Assembly (NCBI RefSeq): GCF_000503775.1
Contig: NZ_KI629785.1
Span: 744,001 to 808,000 of the forward strand
Length of the DNA: 64,000 bases
Source: Brevibacillus panacihumi W25
GTDB lineage: Bacteria > Bacillota > Bacilli > Brevibacillales > Brevibacillaceae
Reading direction: 5' to 3'
In this document: one piece after another, positions 17,142 to 25,334 of the stretch
Layout of the letters: each line of letters begins with the position of its first letter
How positions within the stretch are numbered: position 1 is the first letter of the stretch
Program-made: the position numbers and the translations under genes
The notes under the pieces: generated by a model
Seen by the model: the letters and a program-made list of their open reading frames with translations, nothing else
Told to the model about the DNA's origin: nothing
The model's database searches: none

Positions 17142-18125
17142 ATGGGCAAAAAAAGGGGAAGTTCAAAGGTTTTTTCGGAGCATGAAATCAAGCAGCTGGA
17201 ATCGAATCCAAATGTCTAAAATGTAACGCATAAAAGTATTACTTATGCTCCAGCATTCAAACTAGCTGCGGTTCAAGCATATCTGAGCGGACAAACGCCT
17301 ATGGAAATCTTTCGTAGCGCAGGTTTTGACGTAGATATCATTGGTCAAGAGAAACCAAAACATTGTTTAAAACGTTGGCGCAAGACTTATACAACTCTTG
17401 GAGAGACAGGGCTCCTAGAGGAACAACGAGGGAAAGGGAGTACAGGCAGACCATTAGGAGAAGGGCTATCTACTGCGGAAAAGCTAAAGCGTGCTGAAGC
17501 GCGCATCAAGCTGTTAGAGGCGGGGAATGATCTTCTAAAAAAGCTCGAAAAGCAGAAGATGCAGAGGAAACATTGACGCCCTCCGAGAGCTATCAAATGA
17601 TCAACCAGACGATTCGTCATCACAATCTGAAACGTCTAACACGTTATCTTATGTAAGAATTACCCTGGCTTACTTCCGAAGAGGATCGCCAACTCCGTGA
17701 GGAGGCAGATGAACACGACTTCCGACTTATCAAAGACCACTTTGATGCTCTCCGTGAAAAAGCAGGAGCACTAGTGATTAAATTGCGGCTCGAACGTATA
17801 GGGATTATTATGAACCATAAAAAGATTCGTCGTTTAATGCGTAAATATACAGCTACGATTCGACGAGCCAATCCTTATCTCAAAATGGCGAAAGCTATAT
17901 ACGAGAGCACCAGACATGCCCTAATCTGTTAAATCGCCAGTTTGACCAAGGGAAACCAGAGAAATTACTGCTCACGGATCTTATATGCACTACGGTAATG
18001 GTCAATGCGTCTACCTCCCGGGAGTCAAAGATGGGGCAATTAAACAGATTCTAGCCCACTATCTTTCCTCTTCCTTGGAGCTGTCATTGGTGGATCGTAC
18101 TCCAGAACATCTCCTTATATGACTT
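17142..18125 (+). pseudogene. IS3-family transposase, degenerate
   Basis: This is a decayed IS3-type OrfA/OrfB pair. OrfA starts at ATG 17142 (MGKKRGSSKVFSEHEIKQLE), is stopped by TAA about 25 codons in, and resumes in frame (SAGFDVDIIGQEKPKHCLKR, then EARIKLLEAGNDLLKKL) to 17576. OrfB follows with stops after TRYLM and later, though GALVIKLRLERIGIIMNHKK and RRLMRKYTATIRRANPYLKM are clear OrfB N-terminal text. The DDE core is frameshifted and then lost near 18125. The left end of the element probably lies near 17045-17092, where GACCCACAA is repeated in inverted form. Confidence 0.82.
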
Positions 18126-18185
18126 GATGGTAATATCTTCTTCTGTTATAAAATAAATCATTACAACATTCTTTTGTTTATAAAT

Positions 18186-18698
18186 TTAAAACTGCTCTTC
18201 AAGTAACTTTTGACCATTTTCATCAAATAATACTATTTTTTCAAGTGTTGAAATATTATCATTACTTTGCAACACAATCATCGCCTTATTAATATCTTCC
18301 GATTCTATAATCTCATTGTTTGTAAAGAGAAGTTGAATTTTTTTAGTCTTTTTCAACAAAACTTTCTCATGAATAATCAAGATGACATAAGCTGGTTTTT
18401 CATTAAACATTACCGAAATGGGGCCATTGTTCAGTCTGCTCGCCATCTCGGAATGAGTGCTCTTTAAATCCCCATTTTCATTTGTCCATAAAATAAAATA
18501 ACCTTCTACTGTTGGTGTCTCATAAACAACCATTGTATAATTTTCAAATTGTTTAGTTTCAAGAGGAGTGATTCCATGATCTATTATAAATTCATCCACT
18601 TGTTTTTGAGTAGGTCTAAAATATTGGTTTTCCTTGCTATTAGAACACCCATGTAATATTACAATGGTAATCAAAATACTTATAATTATAAATTTCAT
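18186..18698 (-). CDS. Putative lipoprotein, unknown function
   Basis: A 170-residue protein with a lipoprotein signal peptide: MKFIIISILITIVILHGC, lipobox Cys at residue 18. The mature part is soluble and has no motif I recognise. Base composition is clearly more AT-rich than the operon to the left, in line with acquired DNA. No good ribosome binding site stands out ahead of the ATG. A 44-codon frame ends 43 bases upstream on the same strand and may be the tail of a lost partner gene. Confidence 0.65.
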   Translation of the reverse strand: MKFIIISILITIVILHGCSNSKENQYFRPTQKQVDEFIIDHGITPLETKQFENYTMVVYETPTVEGYFILWTNENGDLKSTHSEMASRLNNGPISVMFNEKPAYVILIIHEKVLLKKTKKIQLLFTNNEIIESEDINKAMIVLQSNDNISTLEKIVLFDENGQKLLEEQF

Positions 18699-18741
18699 TT
18701 TAACCTCTTCCTTCGACTACCTTACTACCATAAGATTATCT

Positions 18742-18876
18742 CTACATTACCTTGCCATGTCTTTCATAATCAAGGTCTATAGTATTTTTCAATAATATTT
18801 CTTTAGTATCCATTCCAGTCATTTCCTTCTCTCTTTCAAATTGAATTGCTGTTGTAATGGCTAGGGGATACTTCAT
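18742..18876 (-). CDS. Short ORF, probably a gene remnant
   Basis: A 44-codon minus-strand frame (MKYPLAITTAIQFEREKEMT at the start, DLDYERHGKVM at the end), whose sense codons extend a little upstream of the ATG. It looks like the C-terminal end of a soluble protein and could be the remains of a larger gene cut near the repeat at 18945. No ribosome binding site of note is visible. It may instead be a small gene co-transcribed with the lipoprotein gene. Confidence 0.3.
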   Translation of the reverse strand: MKYPLAITTAIQFEREKEMTGMDTKEILLKNTIDLDYERHGKVM

Positions 18877-18944
18877 TTCTCTAATGGTGATCGGATTACT
18901 TGTCCTCAGTTATTATTCTCACTGGGTCACATAAAATTACGCTC

Positions 18945-18957
18945 GACAAGCCCCCTA
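18945..18957. repeat. 13-base repeat, right copy (inverted partner at 15634)
   Basis: GACAAGCCCCCTA is the exact inverted counterpart of the sequence at 15634-15646. It lies at the edge of a truncated minus-strand frame, which fits a deletion or insertion boundary. Confidence 0.55.
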
Positions 18958-19109
18958 TGAACGGTTTTAATCATGCATGGAAGGACATTTCCGATGGGTA
19001 CTTTTCACATAGACAGGGCAGTTCGTCCGAGATAAATAAATAAACCGTGTGTTTTGCTAATCAAATACAAATGTTGTAAAATGATCAAAAACTCAATGGT
19101 GGAAATCTA

Positions 19110-19322
19110 ATGAGAAAATTGGAAAAATTTATTATTTATTTTTTTAGCTTTATTTTCTTTCCAGCAGGATTAATTATTTGGCTCGTCTCCATGTTTAACC
19201 AAAACCAGGAATTTAAAAGTGTTGGAAGAAAAGCCTTATATTTTGCTGCTGCCTCTTTTTGCCTCCAGCTTCTGATCGGTGTCCTTAATTTTATTGTGTA
19301 CACCAATATTAAATTAGCCTAG
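19110..19322 (+). CDS. Small membrane protein, unknown function
   Basis: A 70-residue protein with two predicted membrane helices (FIIYFFSFIFFPAGLIIWLV and ALYFAAASFCLQLLIGVLNF) and a short polar loop between them (SMFNQNQEFKSVGRKALYF). Small two-helix proteins of this layout are frequent in Bacillales. GGTGG lies 8 bases before ATG 19110. It ends in a bidirectional terminator shared with the ABC permease gene. Confidence 0.65.
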   Translation: MRKLEKFIIYFFSFIFFPAGLIIWLVSMFNQNQEFKSVGRKALYFAAASFCLQLLIGVLNFIVYTNIKLA

Positions 19323-19350
19323 TCCTGATTTAGCACCAGCTAAAAAAAGA

Positions 19351-19382
19351 AAAACCGTCAGGGCAAAACCCTGACGGTTTTT
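19351..19382. terminator. Bidirectional terminator
   Basis: AAAACCGTCAGGG at 19351-19363 pairs with CCCTGACGGTTTTT ending at 19382. T-runs flank it on both strands, so it serves the small membrane protein gene on the plus strand and the ABC permease gene on the minus strand. Confidence 0.92.
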
Positions 19383-21262
19383 CACGATTCTTTTGGCAAA
19401 ACGATTCCGCGATAAAGCTGGACGGTGATGTAGTAGTAAATCGCATAGATCACGAGGAAAATCAAGGTTGGCACCCAGATGTTCACGTAAGGGTCGAGCA
19501 GAATAAACGAAAACATTTGCATGCCTACCAGGACGTGCGTTAGCCCTACCAAAGCCGGGAAGATGAAAACAAGGAAAAGTTCCTTGTAAATGGAGCCTAC
19601 CAGCAGCGATTGACGCACACCAATTTTTCTCAGCATACTGTACCGGTCTTTGTCGCGAGTAGCGCCGGACAATATTTTGAACATCAGGCAACTCGCCATC
19701 ATTGCCAGAAAGGCAATTCCCAAAAAGAAGCCCATGAACATGGTGCCGCTGGTAAAGGCGTACACCCCTTCGTACGTGCTGTATTTGGTAGACAGATATA
19801 CTTCCCGTTCTTCATCCTGATGCGCTGTTTTGATCCACTGTTCTTGCCGCTGATCCATGGCTTTTAGTTCTGGTTTGTATTTCAAATAATCATCTACTTG
19901 GGCAAGCAGCACCTGATGCTCGCTTCCAGAAATCCCCTCATAAGTTGCCCGATCCACGATTTGGACAACTTTCCCTCTCAGCATATCATAGCTGATGATA
20001 ATATCGCTGGAAATGGCTTGATCCCATTCTTCCGGAACCGCCTCCAAGTTCGGATTCTCATCCGGACGGTCATACATGATGTACGCAGGATGAGGAAGCG
20101 GCTCTGTTACTCTTTTTGGCTTGTTTTCAGACGAATAGTTCTCGATGCTGTTGGTCGATATCAATGGCGGATGTGCAAGCAGATCATCCTTTGTGAAGTA
20201 GAGCCCTTTCTCGTCCATCTTGTAGCGGTACGTATTCTGCTCGATCACCGTCATTTTGTTCAGCGCCTGATAATCCTCTTCTGCCGGATCATGCAGGGTG
20301 ATGTCATAGACGTGCTGCGCACTGGAAATCAGATCTACGTTCTGCTGGAAAGCCAATCCCCCTGCCATCGCCCCGACACCGAGTGCTATCAGCATCGCGA
20401 CCGTGCCAAGCACTTTGGTCAGGTTGTTCACGCGAAAACGAAGCTGGGCAAAGGTAAACGCATTTAATTGACGATCGTTGAGCTTCTGGTTTTTCTTCAG
20501 CGCCTGTACAAACACAGGCAGCAGCGACATGAAAATCAGGTACGTTCCGATCGTGGTGGCAAAGGCTCCAACCATCAATCCAAGCACCTGGAGGGCCAAG
20601 ATCTCAATGAGTGCGAAATAGCCTACAGCGATTAGGAACACTCCGATCAGAGCAACGATAATAGCGCCGATTCCTCTGCGTTTGATTCTATCGTTTTGCT
20701 GCTCGGCTCGAATGAGATCCAGTTCTGTTGCCCGTGCCAAGCGGATGGCGTTGATGGTAGAGGTGATCAGGAACAGCACCAGGAAAAATCCCCAGGTCAT
20801 CCAGAGCGCCGGCACATAAAAAGGGTGATACCCCTCTGGAGAAATCTCCAATAGATTCATCAGCAATTTGCCGATCCCGCTGGACAGAACGACGCCGACG
20901 ACACTTCCGATACATAAGGAAGCAATCCCCATCATCAATGTATCCCAGAACAGGATCTGGCTGATCTTCCCTTTCTTGGCCCCTAGCACCATGTACATGC
21001 CGAGCTCTTTGCGGCGCAGCGACAACAGGAAAGAGTTGGCGTAAATAATATAGAACACGGTGATGAACGCAAGCAGAAATGCCCCAACGTTGAACACGAT
21101 CTGAATGGATGAAATCACCGAGTTGCCTTTAGTGAAATCCGAATTGAGGGCGAGCGTTTGGAACATATAGAAAATCGAAATAGAGATGACCAGGCCCACC
21201 AATAGAACCAGGTAATCCTTCATCATCTTTCGCATACTGGACAACGATAGCTTGAAAAGCAT
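19382..21262 (-). CDS. BceB-type ABC transporter permease
   Basis: A 626-residue FtsX-domain permease of the BceB/YtsD/VraG type, which removes or senses cell-wall-active peptide antibiotics such as bacitracin. It has one N-terminal helix (YLVLLVGLVISISIFYMFQT), three more before residue 180, then pairs of helices around a large extracellular domain of about 200 residues (roughly 310-520), and a final bundle of three. This ten-helix layout is diagnostic. The gene follows the ATPase gene by 12 bases. Unlike most such systems, no BceRS two-component genes are present in this window. Confidence 0.9.
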   Translation of the reverse strand: MLFKLSLSSMRKMMKDYLVLLVGLVISISIFYMFQTLALNSDFTKGNSVISSIQIVFNVGAFLLAFITVFYIIYANSFLLSLRRKELGMYMVLGAKKGKISQILFWDTLMMGIASLCIGSVVGVVLSSGIGKLLMNLLEISPEGYHPFYVPALWMTWGFFLVLFLITSTINAIRLARATELDLIRAEQQNDRIKRRGIGAIIVALIGVFLIAVGYFALIEILALQVLGLMVGAFATTIGTYLIFMSLLPVFVQALKKNQKLNDRQLNAFTFAQLRFRVNNLTKVLGTVAMLIALGVGAMAGGLAFQQNVDLISSAQHVYDITLHDPAEEDYQALNKMTVIEQNTYRYKMDEKGLYFTKDDLLAHPPLISTNSIENYSSENKPKRVTEPLPHPAYIMYDRPDENPNLEAVPEEWDQAISSDIIISYDMLRGKVVQIVDRATYEGISGSEHQVLLAQVDDYLKYKPELKAMDQRQEQWIKTAHQDEEREVYLSTKYSTYEGVYAFTSGTMFMGFFLGIAFLAMMASCLMFKILSGATRDKDRYSMLRKIGVRQSLLVGSIYKELFLVFIFPALVGLTHVLVGMQMFSFILLDPYVNIWVPTLIFLVIYAIYYYITVQLYRGIVLPKES

Positions 21263-21274
21263 GAAACGTACCTC

Positions 21275-22042
21275 CTAGTGCACATCTTGTGATGCACCCA
21301 GCTCGGCCAGTACATCCAGAATTTGTTTGAAAAAGGATTGACGATCCCCAGTCCTTTGAATCTCGCTATACAGCTTTCCGTCCTGAATGAACAGGATTCG
21401 CTTGCAATAACTGGCGGAAAATGCGTCATGCGTCACCATCATGATGGATACCTGATGATTTTCGTTCAGGTCCGTCATCGTTTCGAGCAAGCTTTTGGCA
21501 TTTTTGGAATCCAACGCGCCAGTCGGCTCATCTGCCAGCAAAATGGCTGGATCATGCACCAACGCACGTGCAGCTGCGGCCCGTTGCTTTTGTCCCCCGG
21601 ATATTTGCACCGGATACTTTTGTAAAATCTCATCGATTCCGAGTGTTTGTGCCACCCTGTTCACCTTGTTACCGATCTCTTTGGAAGGTACACCCTGGAG
21701 AGAAAGTGGCAGCGCGATGTTCTCATAAACCGTCAAGTTTTCCAGCAGGTTGAAGTCCTGAAAAATAAAACCCAGCTTTTGAGAGCGAAAATCCGCCAGT
21801 TGGTTCTGTTTCATCTGGGTAATGTTTGTTCCAGCGATTTCAATCAAGCCTTCCGTTGGCCGATCCAGTGTGGAAATGACGTTCAGCAAGGTCGTTTTCC
21901 CCGAACCGGACGGTCCCATGATTCCGACGAATTCTCCTTTTCCGATCGTCAGCGATACACCTTTTAGTGCATGCGACTGACTCTCCCCTTTTTTTCCGTA
22001 TATTTTTTGAACGTTTTTCACATCTAGTACGGACGCACTCAT
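21275..22042 (-). CDS. BceA-type ABC transporter ATPase
   Basis: A 255-residue ATPase of the MacB/LolD/BceA class. Walker A is GPSGSGKTTLL, the signature is ISGGQKQRAAAARAL, and Walker B is AILLADEPTGALD. It starts MSASVLDVKNVQKIYGKKGE behind GGAGGAT. It forms an operon with the large permease gene downstream. About 120-170 bases upstream on the same strand a terminator hairpin with an embedded micro-ORF may act as an attenuator. Confidence 0.93.
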   Translation of the reverse strand: MSASVLDVKNVQKIYGKKGESQSHALKGVSLTIGKGEFVGIMGPSGSGKTTLLNVISTLDRPTEGLIEIAGTNITQMKQNQLADFRSQKLGFIFQDFNLLENLTVYENIALPLSLQGVPSKEIGNKVNRVAQTLGIDEILQKYPVQISGGQKQRAAAARALVHDPAILLADEPTGALDSKNAKSLLETMTDLNENHQVSIMMVTHDAFSASYCKRILFIQDGKLYSEIQRTGDRQSFFKQILDVLAELGASQDVH

Positions 22043-22139
22043 TGATAATCCTCCATTCTATTTCCATGCATTTGACTGTGGTTCTCGTAACGCCTCGTTA
22101 TTACTGTAACGAAGTTCCAATTCAGTAGCCATTGATCTT

Positions 22140-22229
22140 CCTTACAGTTTGCTTTCGGTTTTGTAAGGAAAGAAAAAAATAGAAAAGCCATCAGGTGTAA
22201 TCCTGACGGCTCATCCACACTTATCCTCC
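22140..22229 (-). promoter_or_regulatory. Possible leader attenuator upstream of the BceAB-like operon
   Basis: On the minus strand GGAGG (22229-22225) is followed by GTG 22220, giving a 9-codon frame (MWMSRQDYT, stop TGA 22193-22191). The stop lies inside the 3' arm of a hairpin, GCCGTCAGG ATTACA CCTGATGGC (22210-22187), followed by TTTTCTATTTTTTT. A second inverted repeat, CCTTACA/TGTAAGG, spans 22140-22168. The hairpin has a T-run only on the minus strand, so it would stop transcripts heading into the ABC genes. Translation of the micro-ORF could melt it. This is inference from layout. Confidence 0.45.
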
Positions 22230-22323
22230 ATTGCTAGTCAATATACCATTTCATCAAAATTGTAGTAATGCCCTTGTCCCCCTTCAATCTTCCTGCATAT
22301 TTTGTAAAAGGAGGTGGATAAAT

Positions 22324-22716
22324 ATGGCAACAAACCGACCAATTTTTATTGGAGCAAATAGTATTGCCAGGATCGGAGACCGTTTTTTTCTGATTGTTGA
22401 GGTTGAAGCAAAAGTACCTGGCGTTGAGATTGACCCGGTATTTGCGGTCCGTATCACCCGTGAACAAGCGCGTAGACTCAGAAATGCAGGTGTGATGCGG
22501 ACCATTATTCAAAACACACGCCCGCAACCTCGGCCAGGCCTCGATGTTGAATTTAAAGGCGTGCTGTCCGCTAATGGACGTTTTTTCTCAGTCTTTGACG
22601 TTGAAAACGCAACCGATATTTCCGTCCTTGTCAGAATCAACAGAGAGCAAGCGCGCAGGCTTATCCGTAATGGAGCACGGATCATCAGAGTTGTCAGAAG
22701 ACCTTTTACGAATTGA
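22324..22716 (+). CDS. Conserved-looking small protein with internal duplication
   Basis: A 130-residue soluble protein made of two similar halves. Residues about 1-65 end in VRITREQARRLRNAGVMRTI, and residues about 75-130 end in VRINREQARRLIRNGARIIR. Each half also has an N-terminal strand pair (RIGDRFFLIVEVEAK and SANGRFFSVFDVENA). ATG 22324 follows AAAGGAGGTGG, an exceptionally strong site. I recognise no named family. A terminator follows. The strong expression signals and duplicated fold suggest a structural or surface/spore-layer type protein, which is only a guess. Confidence 0.75.
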   Translation: MATNRPIFIGANSIARIGDRFFLIVEVEAKVPGVEIDPVFAVRITREQARRLRNAGVMRTIIQNTRPQPRPGLDVEFKGVLSANGRFFSVFDVENATDISVLVRINREQARRLIRNGARIIRVVRRPFTN

Positions 22717-22736
22717 CCAAAAGGATGTTAACGTTG

Positions 22737-22776
22737 ACCTGCCAAGATCTTCTCGATCTTGCTGCAGGTTTTTTTA
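22737..22776 (+). terminator. Rho-independent terminator
   Basis: ACCTGC at 22737-22742 and an inner AGATC pair with GATCT and GCAGGT (22764-22769), followed by seven Ts. It closes the duplicated-domain gene. Confidence 0.85.
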
Positions 22777-22833
22777 TGCAGTTGAATTGAATGCTGCTAT
22801 ACCGTCTGTTACATTACTCTGGAGGTGATTGAT

Positions 22834-23235
22834 TTGAGTGAAGCATCGGCCTTTCAAGTGATAAAAGATAAAGCCAGGAAATTAAAAGTAGAGGCATATG
22901 TCTTATATTTCGCCTATAAGGACTCCAGGGTTTCTTGGTATGCCAAACTCTTCGCTATTCTCGTGGTTGCCTATGCTTTCAGCCCGATCGATTTGATACC
23001 TGACTTTATCCCGATTCTGGGTTACGTAGATGACATCATTATCGTTCCACTGGGTATATGGTTCGCCCTGAAGCTTATACCGAAAGAGGTGATTCATGAT
23101 TGCCGAGAAAAAGCTCAAGCGCTTCTCGAGAAAGGCAAGCCGAAGAATTGGATCATGGGTGCAATCTTCATTATCATTTGGATACTCCTGGGCATATGGG
23201 TCAGTTGGTACCTCTATACATGGCTTTTTACATAA
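22834..23235 (+). CDS. DUF1232 (YkvA-type) membrane protein
   Basis: A 133-residue protein with the DUF1232 core AYAFSPIDLIPDFIPILGYV followed by DDIIIVPLGIWFAL, and a C-terminal membrane helix (WIMGAIFIIIWILLGIWVSW). The family is widespread and of unknown biochemical role; it is usually membrane-associated. I chose TTG 22834 because GGAGGTGATT lies 8 bases ahead, while GTG 22825 overlaps it. The next gene downstream reads in the same direction after 80 bases. Confidence 0.88.
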   Translation: MSEASAFQVIKDKARKLKVEAYVLYFAYKDSRVSWYAKLFAILVVAYAFSPIDLIPDFIPILGYVDDIIIVPLGIWFALKLIPKEVIHDCREKAQALLEKGKPKNWIMGAIFIIIWILLGIWVSWYLYTWLFT

Positions 23236-23316
23236 TGGGTGATCTATTTGACTCGTATCCCTACTTTCTTGTCCCGCTCCGATGTGATATGTTCTGACAA
23301 AGGAGTGGTTTTTGGT

Positions 23317-23556
23317 ATGGAAAAGCCGGCATACAATAAATCTTTCTATTACACGGTGCCAGAAAGAAATGTCAGTTACATAAAAGACTCGCTAGACATT
23401 ATGTACATTCCATATTGGATCGAGCAATCTTCCGATACATTGGAACTCGACGAAGGTGTAGTTGCGTTTGTCTTCCCGGACTTACATGGGCGTGTGTACA
23501 ACTACATAGTCGAGCTTTTTGACGGTCATGGCCGTGAGCTGCCCTACCCCGAGTAG
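23317..23556 (+). CDS. Hypothetical protein
   Basis: A 79-residue acidic, soluble protein (MEKPAYNKSFYYTVPERNVS at the start, VAFVFPDLHGRVYNYIVELF near the end). ATG 23317 is preceded by AAAGGAG at a good distance; the longer frame from 23239 has no site. I recognise no family. It may be co-transcribed with the DUF1232 gene. Confidence 0.6.
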   Translation: MEKPAYNKSFYYTVPERNVSYIKDSLDIMYIPYWIEQSSDTLELDEGVVAFVFPDLHGRVYNYIVELFDGHGRELPYPE

Positions 23557-23596
23557 GGGTAGCCCTTAGGATTCCGCTTCCGCTCCCGCTAACCAT

Positions 23597-23625
23597 TAAA
23601 AAAACCTCACCGATATAGATGAGGT
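23597..23625 (-). terminator. Minus-strand terminator
   Basis: On the minus strand ACCTCA (23620-23625) pairs with TGAGGT (23604-23609) and is followed by seven Ts. It closes the short YbaK-like gene at 23641. Confidence 0.7.
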
Positions 23626-23640
23626 CAAAGGAGTAAAGTT

Positions 23641-23883
23641 CTATTTTCTTACGCGAACAACAGTCCCTTGATTAACTTTTAGTAGCTCGTCGACTCTTAT
23701 TCTCACTAATGAATAAGGTGAGCCTCCGCCCGTATATACAAAATCTAATTCGGTAACTTTTGGGTCAACTACAGCTTCGGCAGCCTCTTCGACGGAATGA
23801 CAAGACTTGTCCAGACTGAGATGTTCTGCTTTGATATTATTCGAGGCTATATAATCTTTTAATTTCCATTCGAAGTTTTCCAT
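23641..23883 (-). pseudogene. YbaK/EbsC-like deacylase fragment
   Basis: An 80-residue frame whose first half (MENFEWKLKDYIASNNIKAE, then CHSVEEAAEAV) matches the N-terminal part of YbaK/prolyl-tRNA-deacylase-like proteins as I know them, which are about 150 residues long. The second half (ELDFVYTGGGSPYSLVRIRV and onwards) is short and lacks the rest of that domain. It is probably a deletion remnant, though a genuine small gene cannot be excluded because GGGAG lies 5 bases before ATG 23883. It sits beside another truncated gene, tmrB. Confidence 0.5.
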
Positions 23884-23929
23884 TGTGCTCCCGCTTTCCC
23901 TTGGCTTATCTGCTATGTAGGTACGCAAT

Positions 23930-24514
23930 TTAGTCGAAGAAACGAATTTGCTTTATCTGCGTGGTGAGACGATCCTTTATCTTTCTAATCCTCCCTCTAT
24001 GATCCGGCTGAAGAGTGATAGATAACTTCGAAGCGATTGTTTCTACTACAGCTCCAACCTCCAAGTTATCTGTATCAAGATGATGTCGAAAAACATCGTT
24101 AGATAGACCTTCTATACATCGATCGATCTGTTGTGCCGCCCAAGAATTTCTTCCTTCTCCTCTTGTACGTAATCTTTTCAGTAAAACGTCCTTTGAAGCA
24201 CATAACGTGAAATGGTGAACAGTGACTCCTTCATTCCTGAGCTTGCCCACAATTTCACTGAAGTACTGAGGTTGAACCAGGGTCATCGGTACAATAATGG
24301 TGCCGTTGTATTCACTGTTTATGTATTTCAGCATCGAGTAATTCATCTCGCGCCACATCGTGTAATCTTGAAAATCACCTTTGGAAACTTCTTTTGGGAT
24401 GTTCTTTCTGATATAAAAACCTGCATTTTCGGGATCAAACACAAATGAATGTGGAAGTCTTCTGTGCAATTCAAACGATGTCTGCGTTTTCCCGGAACCA
24501 AAAGAGAACTCCAA
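23930..24514 (-). pseudogene. tmrB: TmrB-like ATP-binding protein, 5' truncated
   Basis: This frame matches B. subtilis TmrB (tunicamycin resistance; P-loop protein) almost along its length: FGSGKTQTSFELHRRL, MTLVQPQYFSEIVGKLRNEG, VHHFTLCASKDVLLKRLRTR, NSWAAQQIDRCIEGLS. The normal start (about MIIWINGAFGSGKTQ) is missing. The frame now enters at TTG 24514 as MEFSFGSGKTQ, so the first glycine of the Walker A loop is replaced by Phe. A nearby AGAGGAT could still start translation, but ATP binding should be impaired. The breakpoint near 24505 also cuts a TPR gene on the other strand. Confidence 0.85.
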
Positions 24515-24893
24515 AATCCTCTATGAATGTGCATCCATTCATGACATGCTCGGCCTGGAAAGAGAGGCTGTTCCCTTTTATGAGAAGGCCATAGCTTTAC
24601 ACACTCTCGAAACAGAAGATCTTCGTGGAGCATATCTGGGACTGGGAAGCACATATCGTTGTATAGGTGAGATTGAGAAATCCATAGCCCTTCTCTGCCA
24701 GGGGATATCCTTATTTCCTGACGACTATTCCCTGAAAGTTTTTTTAGCACTTGCGAAATATAACGCAAAGGATTTTGAAGGGTCCGTTCAAATCCTGTTA
24801 GACAGCCTAGTAGAAACCTCTAGCTGTAAACATATCCAAAAATACAGCCGTGCGATCCGCTTCTATCGTGACCATTTAGATGAGAAATGGTGA
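24510..24893 (+). pseudogene. TPR-repeat protein, 5' truncated
   Basis: The frame reads SKILYECASIHDMLGLEREA and then AVPFYEKAIALHTLETEDLR and ISLFPDDYSLKVFLALAKYN, with at least two tetratricopeptide units. The coding pattern runs without a start back to about 24510, where it meets the truncated tmrB gene head to head. The first ATG in frame (24546) has no ribosome binding site and falls inside a repeat. The gene therefore appears to have lost its 5' part in the same event that removed the tmrB start. Confidence 0.72.
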
Positions 24894-24968
24894 TGGAGAA
24901 ACCACACGATTGATTTTCCAATGATTTGTTAGAATCACCCTATCCGTAAGTAAAGAAGGTTTCCTAAA

Positions 24969-25217
24969 ATGACAAAACAACCTATTTGGGCATGGATCGT
25001 AATCGGAATAACGGGCCTGTTCATTCTAAAGTATGGCCTTGCCGTGTTAGCCCTTCCTATCCTCCCCATCCTTTTAGCTGGGTTCGCCACTGATTCCCCT
25101 GGCACTCCAGGTTATGTGCCGATTGTAGTCATGATTGTCAGTTACCTCATATTGTTAGGATGGTTATTGCTGCTTATATTCGCAATCCGGTCTGTTGTCA
25201 GAGCTAACAAAAAGTAA
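24969..25217 (+). CDS. Small membrane protein, unknown function
   Basis: An 82-residue protein with two or three predicted membrane helices (WAWIVIGITGLFILKYGLAV, LALPILPILLAGFA, VVMIVSYLILLGWLLLLIFA) and a basic C-terminus (RSVVRANKK). AGAAGG lies about 8 bases before ATG 24969. No family recognised. Confidence 0.58.
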   Translation: MTKQPIWAWIVIGITGLFILKYGLAVLALPILPILLAGFATDSPGTPGYVPIVVMIVSYLILLGWLLLLIFAIRSVVRANKK

Positions 25218-25334
25218 ACGTACTTCGGCATTTATTGCGATTCCTTCACCGTTCAGAACGTCCAACATCGCTTGTTTTTCCTCCTTACATGTTGATTGCA
25301 TGACCCAATTGGGAATGATTTGGAGGGGTAGGGT

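Noticed and set aside
24343-24768. Minus-strand ORF of 141 codons across the tmrB/TPR joint
   Set aside because: It runs antisense to the TPR text and out of frame with tmrB, with no family resemblance.
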